A stretch of DNA of 37,228 bases, taken from NCBI GenBank assembly GCA_028288785.1, contig JAQGHV010000167.1:1-37228 (forward strand), read 5' to 3'. The notes beneath the pieces are model-generated. The model did not search any database. It saw only the letters and a list, made by a program, of their open reading frames with translations, and had not been told where the DNA came from. A program made the translations under genes and the position numbers. This stretch comes from Rhodospirillales bacterium. GTDB lineage: Bacteria > Pseudomonadota > Alphaproteobacteria > Acetobacterales > Acetobacteraceae. Of the stretch, positions 8,952 through 17,766 are shown one piece after another. The first letter of the stretch is position 1. Every line of letters begins with the position of its first letter.

Positions 8952-10169
8952 TCAGCTCATGCTCTCGATCATCTCGCGCACCTTCGGGTAGATCTCGTTC
9001 TGCCAGCGTCGGCCGCTGAACACCCCGTAATGGCCGACGCCGGTCTGCAGGTGATAGTGCCGCATGTTGACTGGAATTCCCGAGCACAGGTCCAGCGCCG
9101 CCATCGTCTGGCCGACCGAGCAGATATCGTCCCGCTCACCCTCGACCACCATCAGCGCGCAGCGACGGATGAGTTCGGGCCGCACGCGCCGGCCCTGGTA
9201 TTCGAGCAGACCGGTTGCGAGCTCGTGGCGCTTGAAGATGCGGTCCACGGTCTCGAGGAAGAATTCTGCCGACAAATCCATGACGGAGAAATACTCCTCA
9301 TAGAAATGGCGGTGTGCCTCGGTGGCGGCAGCGTCGGCGGTTGCGACGTTCTTGATCTGCCCGACATGGCCGCCGATGTGGCGCCCGATATTCATCGCCA
9401 TGAAGGCGGAAAGCTGGGTGGCGCCGGGATAGACGCGGCGTCCCGCGCCCGCGAACTGGTACGGTACCTTCTGGATCAGGTTCTTCTCGAACCAGGCCAT
9501 TTCCTTCTGCGCGGCGAATTCATTGACCTTGGTGGGTGCGATGCGCGTGTCGATGGGGCCCGCCATCAGCGTCATGCTGCGCGGCTGCGCGCGGTCGCAG
9601 TCCTCGGCCATGATCGCGGCGGCCGCGAGCACTGGCACGGAGGGCTGGCACACCGCCAGCACATGCGAACCTGGTCCCATTTTGCGGAGGAAATCAATGA
9701 TGTGCGTGATGTAGTCGTCGAAGCCGAAGGCGCCGTCGCCGACGGGCACGTCGCGCGGATTGTGCCAGTCGGTCACATGCACATCGAAGTCGGGGAGCAT
9801 CGTCTCGACGGTGCCGCGCAGCAGCGTCGCGAAATGGCCGGACATCGGGGCGGTCACCAGCACCTTGGGCTGCGGCTTCACGCCTTCCTTGACGAAGCGC
9901 AGCAGCGTGGCGAAGGGCGTCGACGCGACCACCTCCTCGCGCACCGCGACATTGCTGTTGTCCACCAGTGCAGTGGTGAAGCCGAAGGTCGGGCGATGGT
10001 GCAGCACCGCGGCGCGCCCGGCGACATCGAGCGCGCCGGCCAGGTAGCGCGCGGGGAAGTTCTGCGGCGCGTCGCCTGCGGCCGCCAGCAGCATCCGCGC
10101 GGATGCCAGCGCCATGCGCCGGAACGGCGCCGTGAACTCTTCCTGCATGGCGGTCAAGCTGTAGAGCAT
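8952..10169 (-). CDS. phaZ: intracellular polyhydroxyalkanoate (PHB) depolymerase
   Basis: MLYSLTAMQEEFTAPFRRMA..., KVLVTAPMSGHFATLLRGTVETMLPDFDVHVTDWHNPRDVPV...GFDDYITHIIDFLRKMG...AVCQPSVPVLAA and C-terminal GVGHYGVFSGRRWQNEIYP typical of PhaZ; start trimmed from 10289 to 10169. Confidence 0.9.
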   Translation of the reverse strand: MLYSLTAMQEEFTAPFRRMALASARMLLAAAGDAPQNFPARYLAGALDVAGRAAVLHHRPTFGFTTALVDNSNVAVREEVVASTPFATLLRFVKEGVKPQPKVLVTAPMSGHFATLLRGTVETMLPDFDVHVTDWHNPRDVPVGDGAFGFDDYITHIIDFLRKMGPGSHVLAVCQPSVPVLAAAAIMAEDCDRAQPRSMTLMAGPIDTRIAPTKVNEFAAQKEMAWFEKNLIQKVPYQFAGAGRRVYPGATQLSAFMAMNIGRHIGGHVGQIKNVATADAAATEAHRHFYEEYFSVMDLSAEFFLETVDRIFKRHELATGLLEYQGRRVRPELIRRCALMVVEGERDDICSVGQTMAALDLCSGIPVNMRHYHLQTGVGHYGVFSGRRWQNEIYPKVREMIESMS

Positions 10170-10263
10170 CGGCGACGCTTCTCCGCGGAATAGTGCAGTG
10201 CAGCGTATCTCGCGTCGCAATGAATTGATATGCTCCTCGCTTGGCGACGAAAGGATCGGGCCC

Positions 10264-10920
10264 ATGGCGGAAGCTGTCTTGTTCATCACGAGCCGGAACT
10301 ACTCCTCCTGGTCGCTGCGTGGCTGGCTGCTCTGCCGCATCGCCGGGCTGCCGTTCCGCGCGGAGCCGATCTCGCCGGACGATCCCCGCGTGAAGGAGGA
10401 GCTGCTGATGCGCGCATCCTCTATCCGCTATCCCGCGCTCGTGCATGGCGACGTGAAGGTCTGGGATACGTTCGGCATCGCTGAATACCTCAACGAGGCA
10501 TTCCCCGGTGCCCACATGCTGCCCGAAGAAAAGCAGGCGCGCGCGCTGTGCCGCTCGATCTCCGGCGAGATGCATTCGGGCTTTTCGGCGCTGCGTTCGT
10601 CGCTGCCGATGAACATCCGCGCCAGCCGTCCAGGCTTCCGCATCTGGACCGGGCCGCGCGCCGACATCGCTGCGGTGAACGCCATCTGGGAGGATTGCAT
10701 CGCGCGCTCCGGTGGCCCGTTCCTGTTCGGGAAGACGCCGTGCATTGCGGATGCAATGTTCGCGCCCGTGGTCAGCCGCTACGTCACCTACGACGTGACG
10801 ATGGAAGGTGCCTGCCGCGTCTTCGCCGATGCGGTGCTCGGCTGGGATGCGATGCAGGACTGGATGCGCGACGCGCTCGAGGAGCCCGAGGAAATCGCGG
10901 AGCTCGATATCGAGTTCTGA
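10264..10920 (+). CDS. glutathione S-transferase family protein
   Basis: LFITSRNYSSWSLRGWLLCRIAGLPF...KVWDTFGIAEYLNEAFPG N-terminal thioredoxin-like GST fold motifs. Confidence 0.85.
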   Translation: MAEAVLFITSRNYSSWSLRGWLLCRIAGLPFRAEPISPDDPRVKEELLMRASSIRYPALVHGDVKVWDTFGIAEYLNEAFPGAHMLPEEKQARALCRSISGEMHSGFSALRSSLPMNIRASRPGFRIWTGPRADIAAVNAIWEDCIARSGGPFLFGKTPCIADAMFAPVVSRYVTYDVTMEGACRVFADAVLGWDAMQDWMRDALEEPEEIAELDIEF

Positions 10921-10939
10921 AGGGAGCCTCCTTGTTTCC

Positions 10940-11107
10940 TCAGGCGCCAGGCGCACGCTTGCCGTGCAGCGGGTTCCAACCGGCCATGGCCAGTCAGCTT
11001 TGCAGCAGCACGACCTCCGCAAAGGAGCTCCGCAGCCCGTCGTGCCGCCACGGCGTATCCGCCGGCTTCACATGCGAGAAATGGTTGACGATCGGTCGGT
11101 CGAGCAT
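10940..11107 (-). pseudogene. possible short relic ORF interrupted by an in-frame TGA (cupin-like N-terminus, tentative)
   Basis: Minus strand: MLDRPIVNHFSHVKPADTPWRHDGLRSSFAEVVLLQS-TGA-LAMAGWNPLHGKRAPGA-TGA, same frame, preceded by GGAGG at SD spacing. Confidence 0.3.
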
Positions 11108-11300
11108 GGTCGCGCCTCCGTCCGCGGGGCACATAGGCCGCCGCGCTGTTCGGTTTGCCGGTTGGCGCTCCTCATCGTTTCGATGGTGGGGTGACGCTGC
11201 GGTGCAATAAAAACCGGATTCATGACCGCGGAATCGCCTGGGACTTCCGGTGGATCGCTGCCCACCCTATCCTGCGGCCTGCAAGACCAGGATGAAACGT

Positions 11301-13685
11301 ATGACCATGCAGGGCAAGCCAGGGCTGGCGGCGCCAACCGATGCGGCCTCACGCATCCGGATGCTCAAGGCCATCGAGAGGAAGCTGCTCTGGCTCTCGG
11401 CCTGGATGATCCATACGGCGAACCACGTCCGGCCCAACAAGGATGGCCTGAAGGTCGGCGGCCACCAGGCCTCCTGCGCCTCCATCATCTCGGTGATGAC
11501 GGCGCTGTATTTCGACATGCTCAAGCCATCCGACCGCGTCGCGGTGAAGCCGCATGCCGGGCCGGTATTCCACGCGATCAACTACCTGCTGGGACGCCAG
11601 ACGCTCGAGAAGATGTCCACGCTGCGGGAATTCGGCGGCATCCAGCCCTATCCGAGCCGCGTGAAGGATGGCGCTGAGGTCGATTTCTCCACCGGCTCCG
11701 TGGGCCTGGGCGTCGCACTCACCACCTTCGGCTCGCTGGTGCAGGACTACGTCCACTTGCACGGTCTGGGGCGGGCGGATGTGCCGCGTGGCCGCCACGT
11801 CGCGCTGGTGGGCGATGCCGAGCTCGACGAGGGCAATATCTACGAGGCGCTGCTCGAAGGCTGGAAGCATGATGTCCGCGATGTCTGGTGGGTGATCGAC
11901 TACAACCGCCAGAGCCTGGATTCCGTCGTGCCGGATCGCCTGTTCGGCCGCATCGAGGGCCTGTTCCGCGACATGGGCTGGAACGTCGTCACCCTCAAAT
12001 ACGGGCGCAAACTGCTCGCCGCTTTCGCGCGGGAGGAGGGCGATACGCTGCGCCGCTGGATCGACGATTGCCCCAACAGCCTCTACGCCGCGCTCACCTT
12101 CCAAGGCGGTGCCGCCTGGCGCAACGCGCTGCTTTCAGAGCTTGGGCGGGTGCCCGGCGTGCGCGCCATCATCGACCCGCTTTCCGATGACGAGCTCTCG
12201 GACCTGATGACCAATCTCGGCGGCCACGACATCGAGACGATGTGCGAGGCCTTCCGCACCCAAGACGCCGAGGGTGACCAGCCGACCTGCTTCATCGCCT
12301 ACACCATCAAGGGCATGGGGCTGCCCTTCGCGGGCCACAAGGACAACCACTCCGGCCTGATGACGCGCGAGCAGATGGACATCTTCCGCACGTCGATGAA
12401 CATCCGCCCCGGCCATGAATGGGACTTTTTCGAAGGGCTGGACGTGCCGGAGGCGGAGCTGCGCGCCTTCATTGCCGGCGTGCCTTTTGCCGAGCCGCTC
12501 GCGCCCGAGGGCCGCGCGCTGGCCTCGCCGACCATCCATGTGCCGGCGATGCTGCCCACACCCGGTGCCGCGCCCGGGCGCGTGGTGTCTACCCAGGCGG
12601 TGTTCGGCGAGATGCTCGCCGAGATCGGGCGCGGCAATGGCGAGTGCGCCGACCTCGCCTCGCGCATCGTGACGACCAGCCCGGATGTGACGGTCTCAAC
12701 CAATCTTGGGCCGTGGGTGAATCGGCGCGGCATCTTCGACCGGCACAAGAAGAACGACGTGTTCCGCGACGCCAAGCTCGCCTCTGCGCAACGCTGGGGC
12801 ATGTCGCCGGAAGGGCAGCATGTCGAGCTCGGCATCGCCGAGCAGAACCTGTTCCTGGTGCTGGCCGCGCTCGGCCTTTCGCACAGCCTGTATGGGGCGC
12901 GGCTGCTGCCGATCGGCACGGTCTATGATCCGTTCGTCAATCGCGGCCTCGATGCGATGATCTACGGCTGCTACCAGGATGCGCGCTTCATGCTGGTGAG
13001 CACGCCATCCGGCATCACGCTCGCACCCGAGGGCGGGCAACACCAGTCCATCAACACCCCGTTGCTCGGCATGGCGCAGGACCGTATCGCGGCGTTCGAG
13101 CCGGCGCACGCGGATGAGCTCGCGATCCTGATGCGGCACGGCTTCGCCCATATGCAGGCGCCGCAGGGGTCCTCCGTCTGGCTGCGGCTTTCGACGCGTA
13201 CGCTGACCCAGCCGGACCGCGCGATCGACCCGGCCGCGGTTATCGCGGGCGCGCACTGGGTGGTGCCGCCGGCAGAAGGCGCCCGCATCGCCATCGCCTA
13301 CCAGGGACCGGTCGCGCCGGAGGCCACGGCCGCCTTCGCCGAACTACGCGCGGAGGAACCGGGCGCGGGGTTGCTCGCCATAACCTCGCCCGACCGGCTG
13401 CATGCGGAGTGGCTGAAGGCCCGCCGCGCGGGACGGGGAGGGGAGCGGTTCGTCTCCCATATTGAGGGACTGCTGGCGCCGATGGCTCCGGGGTCGTCGT
13501 TGGTGACGATCCTCGATGGCCATCCCGCGGCCCATGCTTGGCTCGGCGCGGTCCGCGGGCAGCGTGTGGTGCCGCTCGGCGTGGACCGGTTCGGGCAGGC
13601 GGGGGATATCCCGGCTCTTTATGCCGAGTACGGGTTGGATGAGAGCGCGATCCTGGATGCCTGCGCGGAGGCGTTGTTGGGCTGA
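11301..13685 (+). CDS. transketolase / homodimeric pyruvate dehydrogenase E1-like protein
   Basis: VGGHQASCASIISVMTALYF, ALVGDAELDEGNIYEALLEGWKHDVRDVWWVIDYNRQSLD (ThDP-binding GDxxLxEG...N), FIAYTIKGMGLPFAGHKDNHSGLM and AEQNLFLVLAALGLS. Confidence 0.85.
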   Translation: MTMQGKPGLAAPTDAASRIRMLKAIERKLLWLSAWMIHTANHVRPNKDGLKVGGHQASCASIISVMTALYFDMLKPSDRVAVKPHAGPVFHAINYLLGRQTLEKMSTLREFGGIQPYPSRVKDGAEVDFSTGSVGLGVALTTFGSLVQDYVHLHGLGRADVPRGRHVALVGDAELDEGNIYEALLEGWKHDVRDVWWVIDYNRQSLDSVVPDRLFGRIEGLFRDMGWNVVTLKYGRKLLAAFAREEGDTLRRWIDDCPNSLYAALTFQGGAAWRNALLSELGRVPGVRAIIDPLSDDELSDLMTNLGGHDIETMCEAFRTQDAEGDQPTCFIAYTIKGMGLPFAGHKDNHSGLMTREQMDIFRTSMNIRPGHEWDFFEGLDVPEAELRAFIAGVPFAEPLAPEGRALASPTIHVPAMLPTPGAAPGRVVSTQAVFGEMLAEIGRGNGECADLASRIVTTSPDVTVSTNLGPWVNRRGIFDRHKKNDVFRDAKLASAQRWGMSPEGQHVELGIAEQNLFLVLAALGLSHSLYGARLLPIGTVYDPFVNRGLDAMIYGCYQDARFMLVSTPSGITLAPEGGQHQSINTPLLGMAQDRIAAFEPAHADELAILMRHGFAHMQAPQGSSVWLRLSTRTLTQPDRAIDPAAVIAGAHWVVPPAEGARIAIAYQGPVAPEATAAFAELRAEEPGAGLLAITSPDRLHAEWLKARRAGRGGERFVSHIEGLLAPMAPGSSLVTILDGHPAAHAWLGAVRGQRVVPLGVDRFGQAGDIPALYAEYGLDESAILDACAEALLG

Positions 13686-13698
13686 GGAAGGTTGGGAG

Positions 13699-13732
13699 AA
13701 AAGAATTTCCCCCAAACCCCCATTCTTTCATT
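13699..13732 (-). repeat. C/G-tract stem-loop repeat, copy 1 (inverted relative to copies 2 and 3)
   Basis: AAAAGAATTTCCCCCAAACCCCCATTCTTTCATTTTT: 7-bp arms AAAGAAT/ATTCTTT around a C-tract loop; located just after the stop at 13685. Confidence 0.6.
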
Positions 13733-13806
13733 TTTAGATGACTGGTCCGGGGCTCACAGGTTGCGTTCGATGAGCGTGCGCTGAGCAGGCAGCACCTAAC
13801 AATTCA

Positions 13807-13847
13807 TAAAATATGAAAGATTGGGGTCGGGGGAATTCTTTTCCTCC
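13807..13847 (+). repeat. C/G-tract stem-loop repeat, copy 2
   Basis: TAAAATATGAAAGATTGGGGTCGGGGGAATTCTTTTCCTCC is nearly the reverse complement of copy 1. Confidence 0.6.
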
Positions 13848-14005
13848 AATCCGTCGTCGGCACTGCCTCGCCAGCCTCAAGGATGCACAGGTGCCGCCCG
13901 CGCCTTAAGCAGCCGCCGTTCCGATGCGCGAAGTTTCGCCGTCGCACCCGGTTTACCGGGCTACCCACATCGACCTAGCCTCTCCCCGTATCCATCGGGG
14001 GGAAT

Positions 14006-15574
14006 TTGAGCGTGCCGCATTATCGCAACCGCCTTGCCCTCGCTCTTGTCCTTCTCGCCGGGCTTTGGGTGGCCCCCGCCCCCGCGCAAACCGTGACTGC
14101 CGTGTTGGAAGCGGAGATCGTCACGCTCGATCCGCATTTCACGCCGGCCTACATCTCCCGCACCTTTGGCTACATGGTGTTCGACACCTTGTTCGCGATG
14201 GATGCCGAGGGCCGCGTCCAGCCGCAGATGGTCGAGTCGTGGACGGCATCGCCGGATGGCCTCACCTGGTCCTTCACCCTGCGCGAGGGCCTGCTATGGC
14301 ATGACGGCACGCCCGTCACCGCGGCCGATTGCGTGGCCTCGATCCGCCGCTGGGGTCCGCGCAGCTCGATAGGCGCGCGCCTGATTGCCGCCACTGCCAG
14401 CATCGAGGCCAATGACGCCCGCCGCTTCACCCTGACGCTGAAGGAGCCCTTCGGCCTGGTGCTGGACACCCTCGGCACCACGTCGTCTCCGGTGCCGTTC
14501 ATGCTGCCGTCGCGCCTGGCTACCACGCCGGGGACGGACCGCATCACCGACATCATGGGCTCCGGCCCGTTCATCTATGACCGCGCACAGCATCGCACCG
14601 GCGATCGCATGACGCTCCGCCGCAACGCGCGCTACGTGCCGCGCACCGAGCCGGCCAGTGGGCTCGCCGGCGGCAAGCGCGTGGGCATCGAGGCGTTGGA
14701 AATCCGCATCGTGGCGGACGGCGCGACGGCCGTCGCCGCAATGCGCGCCGGCGAGATCGACTACATGCAATACGCCCCCTTCGACTTGCTGCCGGCGCTG
14801 GAGCGCGACCGCCGCGTGCGTGTCATGGGCTTCACCGGGCTCAACATGTTCACCGGCCACTACCGCATGAACGCCGCCACCGGCCCCTTCGCCGACTCCG
14901 CCATCCGACGCGTGCTGCTGCACCTGGTGGACCAAGGCGAGGTGATGGCCGGCATGGGCCTGACGGGCACCTTCTCGCGCACCTGCAACGCCTTCTTCAT
15001 CTGCGGCTCGCCCTACGAAATCGACGTCGCGACCGAGCCGATGCGCACCCCCTCGATCGAGGCCGCGCGCGCCGCACTCCAGCAGACCCGCTACGCCGGC
15101 GAGCCGGTGATCGTGCTGGTCGCCAACGACCTCGAGGCGCCGCGCATCTCGTCGGAAATTTTCGCCGACCGGCTCCGTCGCGCGGGCTTCAACGTGGACA
15201 TGCAGGTGATGGATTGGGCGTCCGTCCTCGCCCGCCGCACGCGCCGCGATGGCTGGAGCGTGTTCGGCGTGCACGCGCTGGGTGTCGACCTGCACTCGCC
15301 GCTGACGAACTCCGTGGTGGGCTTCAACTGCACCAACGCGATGACCGGCGGCTTCCACTGCCAGGAGGCGCTGACGCCGCTGTTCGGCGCCTTCGCCGCG
15401 GCGCCGACGCTCGAAGCGCGCCAAGCGATCGTCGCGCAGATGCAAACCATCATCTACGGCGAGGCGATGGCTGTGCCGTTCGGGCAGTTTGCGCAGCCGG
15501 CCGCCTATCGCGCGCAGCTCGACGGGCTGCTGCCTTCGGCCATCCCGATCTTCTGGAACGTGACGAAGCGGTAG
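14006..15574 (+). CDS. ABC transporter substrate-binding protein, peptide/nickel type (SBP_bac_5)
   Basis: Signal peptide then TVTAVLEAEIVTLDPHFTPAYISRTFGYMVFDTLFAMDAEGRVQPQMVESWTASPDGLTWSFTLREGLLWHDGTPVTAADCVAS; start is TTG 14006 or GTG 14012. Confidence 0.9.
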   Translation: MSVPHYRNRLALALVLLAGLWVAPAPAQTVTAVLEAEIVTLDPHFTPAYISRTFGYMVFDTLFAMDAEGRVQPQMVESWTASPDGLTWSFTLREGLLWHDGTPVTAADCVASIRRWGPRSSIGARLIAATASIEANDARRFTLTLKEPFGLVLDTLGTTSSPVPFMLPSRLATTPGTDRITDIMGSGPFIYDRAQHRTGDRMTLRRNARYVPRTEPASGLAGGKRVGIEALEIRIVADGATAVAAMRAGEIDYMQYAPFDLLPALERDRRVRVMGFTGLNMFTGHYRMNAATGPFADSAIRRVLLHLVDQGEVMAGMGLTGTFSRTCNAFFICGSPYEIDVATEPMRTPSIEAARAALQQTRYAGEPVIVLVANDLEAPRISSEIFADRLRRAGFNVDMQVMDWASVLARRTRRDGWSVFGVHALGVDLHSPLTNSVVGFNCTNAMTGGFHCQEALTPLFGAFAAAPTLEARQAIVAQMQTIIYGEAMAVPFGQFAQPAAYRAQLDGLLPSAIPIFWNVTKR

Positions 15575-15681
15575 GAGCAGATCGCGGATGACTCGCATCA
15601 TCAGGAGCGTGAATCGGCGCGTCAAACACGCGGCTGTCGCAGCTGGAGCGAACGCAGTGACGCGAAAGGCGCGATAACCCC

Positions 15682-17259
15682 ATGTACGACGTGATCGTGG
15701 TGGGGGCCGGTTCCGCCGGCGCCCCACTCGCCGCCCGCCTTTCCGAGGATGGGCGTCGCCGCGTGCTGCTGCTGGAGGCCGGGCGCGACTGGCGCTCGGC
15801 CGAAGCGCCGGCCGCGCTGCGCAGTGCCAACATCATCCCCTTCATGCACGATCCCGCGCACCAAGCGCAGTGGCAATGGCCGGGCCTGATGACCCGGCGA
15901 ACCGCCGCGCAGGAGCCGCGCTTCTACTGGCGCGGCAAGGCCATGGGTGGGTCCTCCGCGGTCAATGCGCAGATCGCGATTCGTGGTGTCCCCGCGGCCT
16001 TCGATTCATGGGCGGAGGCCGGTTGCGAAGGCTGGTCCGCGCGCGATGTGCTGCCGCTCTACGACGCCATCGAGGATGATGCCGACACCGGCACCGCGCC
16101 GGGCATCCGGCAAGGCGGCCCGCTGCCGGTCTTCCGCATGCCGCAGGATCAGTGGGGCGCGGTGGACCGGGCCCTGCGCGATGCTGCCCTGGCCGCCGGC
16201 TACCCGTGGAAGGACAACCTGAACGCGCCGGAAGGCGAGGGCATCTCCTGCAACCCGATCAACCTGCGCGACGGCCAGCGCGTCACTACCAATGATGGCT
16301 ACCTGGAGCCCGCGCGCGGCCGTGAAAACCTCACCATCCGCGGCGGCGCCATGGTGGACCGCGTGTTGTTCGAGGGGAGCCGCGCCCGCGCCGTTCGGGT
16401 CCGCTTCGAGGGCGAGGCGGACTGGCAGGAAGTTGCCGGGCGCGAGATCGTACTGTGCGCCGGCGCCATCCATTCCCCCACCATCCTGCTGCGCTCCGGC
16501 ATCGGTCCCGCCGCCGAGTTGGCCGCCCTCGGCATCGCCATCCAGCACGATCTGCCCGCGGTCGGCCGCCACCTGATGGACCACCCCATCCTGCGCGCCA
16601 GCATCAACCTGAACGAGGCCAACCGCGCCCACGGCGCCGATGCCCGCCACACCAATTGCTGCCTCACCTACAGCAGCAAGCTCGGCGGTGGCGGCGAGCG
16701 CGACATGATCATGATCGCCTACAACCACCGCGGCCTCTCGCCCCGCGCCGAGCCCTTGCCGCAGGGCGCAGTCGGTGTCGCCCTCTACGACGCCTTCTCC
16801 CGCGGCAGCCTCCGCCTCGTCAGCGCCGACCCCGAAGCCCAGCCGATCGTCGACGAGAACATGCTCGACGACCCGCGCGACCGCCTGCGCCTGCGCGACG
16901 GCGTTCGCCGGCTTGCGCGCCTCACCGCGCTGGATCCCCTGAACGGCATCGCCACCAGCATCGAATTCGGCGAATCCGGCCTCTCCATGGTCGACGCCGC
17001 CGCCCTGTCGGATGACGAACTCGACACCATCATGCTGCGCGAGGCCGGCGACATCCAACACGCCGCCGGAACCTGTAAAATGACCGCCCACGAAGAACCC
17101 CGCGGCGTCGTCGATCCCGACCTTAAGGTCCGCGGCGTCACCGGCCTGCGCGTCGCAGACGCCTCCATCATGCCCACCGACTGCCGCGCCAACCTGCATT
17201 TCACCTGCGTGATGATCGGCGAGGCGCTGGCACGGCGAATGCGAGGGGCAGGGGGGTAG
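15682..17259 (+). CDS. GMC family oxidoreductase (choline dehydrogenase-like)
   Basis: YDVIVVGAGSAGAPLAARLSEDGRRRVLLLEAG, GKAMGGSSAVNAQIAIRG and C-terminal MPTDCRANLHFTCVMIGEALA. Confidence 0.95.
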   Translation: MYDVIVVGAGSAGAPLAARLSEDGRRRVLLLEAGRDWRSAEAPAALRSANIIPFMHDPAHQAQWQWPGLMTRRTAAQEPRFYWRGKAMGGSSAVNAQIAIRGVPAAFDSWAEAGCEGWSARDVLPLYDAIEDDADTGTAPGIRQGGPLPVFRMPQDQWGAVDRALRDAALAAGYPWKDNLNAPEGEGISCNPINLRDGQRVTTNDGYLEPARGRENLTIRGGAMVDRVLFEGSRARAVRVRFEGEADWQEVAGREIVLCAGAIHSPTILLRSGIGPAAELAALGIAIQHDLPAVGRHLMDHPILRASINLNEANRAHGADARHTNCCLTYSSKLGGGGERDMIMIAYNHRGLSPRAEPLPQGAVGVALYDAFSRGSLRLVSADPEAQPIVDENMLDDPRDRLRLRDGVRRLARLTALDPLNGIATSIEFGESGLSMVDAAALSDDELDTIMLREAGDIQHAAGTCKMTAHEEPRGVVDPDLKVRGVTGLRVADASIMPTDCRANLHFTCVMIGEALARRMRGAGG

Positions 17260-17268
17260 AGCGAGTCA

Positions 17269-17549
17269 GGCGAGGGGCTTTGCCCCTCGACCCCTACGAG
17301 GGGCAGGGCGCCCGGACCGCCTTTATTGGTGCTGGATTTGAGAGGTGAGTTTTTCGGCCATTGGCCTTGTGCCTTTCATCGGGAGTGGGTGGCCGGAGGG
17401 ATGCCCCCGCCATGAAAGCGCGACCTCCAGGCCACCCACTCCCGATGAAAGGCTCTGATTAAAGACCAAGACCACTTCCCGGACCCAACACCCAATGAAG
17501 CGGTTCAGGGGCGCTGCCCCTGGTGAGGTCGAGGGGCGAAGCCCTTGCC
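17269..17549. repeat. large nested palindromic element with a perfect 24-bp inverted core
   Basis: Core arms GCCTTTCATCGGGAGTGGGTGGCC (17371-17394) and GGCCACCCACTCCCGATGAAAGGC (17430-17453) are perfect reverse complements; outer arms GGCGAGGGGCTTTGCCCCTCGACCCC and GTGAGGTCGAGGGGCGAAGCCCTTGCC are also inverted relatives. Confidence 0.85.
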
Positions 17550-17631
17550 TTAATCACCTTCCCCCGCCCTCGCATTTGCCGTGTCGGTGCAACCGCGCTA
17601 CACGCCCCCTCTTCTCGGCCGCAGGCGCTAC

Positions 17632-17716
17632 GCGGGCGTGGTGGAATTGGCAGACACGCTGGATTTAGGTTCCAGTGGCGCAAGCCGTGGGGGTTCAAAT
17701 CCCTCCGCCCGCACCA
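17632..17716 (+). tRNA. tRNA-Leu (anticodon TAG)
   Basis: GCGGGCG...CGCCCGC-A-CCA acceptor, CTGGA-TTTAGGT-TCCAG anticodon arm, long variable arm, GGGGG-TTCAAAT-CCCTC-type T arm. Confidence 0.95.
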
Positions 17717-17766
17717 GCGCCCACCTGCGGCTTTCCGGTGTTTTCAGCGAATAGGTGTGACGTCCG

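Noticed and set aside
9030-10193. 387-aa plus-strand ORF opposite phaZ
   Set aside because: Shadow ORF of high-GC coding DNA; His/Arg/Gly-rich composition with no family motif, while the minus strand encodes a clear PHB depolymerase.
14294-15727. 477-aa minus-strand ORF opposite the SBP_bac_5 gene
   Set aside because: Antisense of a well-supported CDS; low-complexity composition typical of GC-rich shadow frames.
16006-17199. 397-aa minus-strand ORF opposite the GMC oxidoreductase
   Set aside because: Antisense of a well-supported CDS; Gly/Ala/Asp/Val-rich without motifs.
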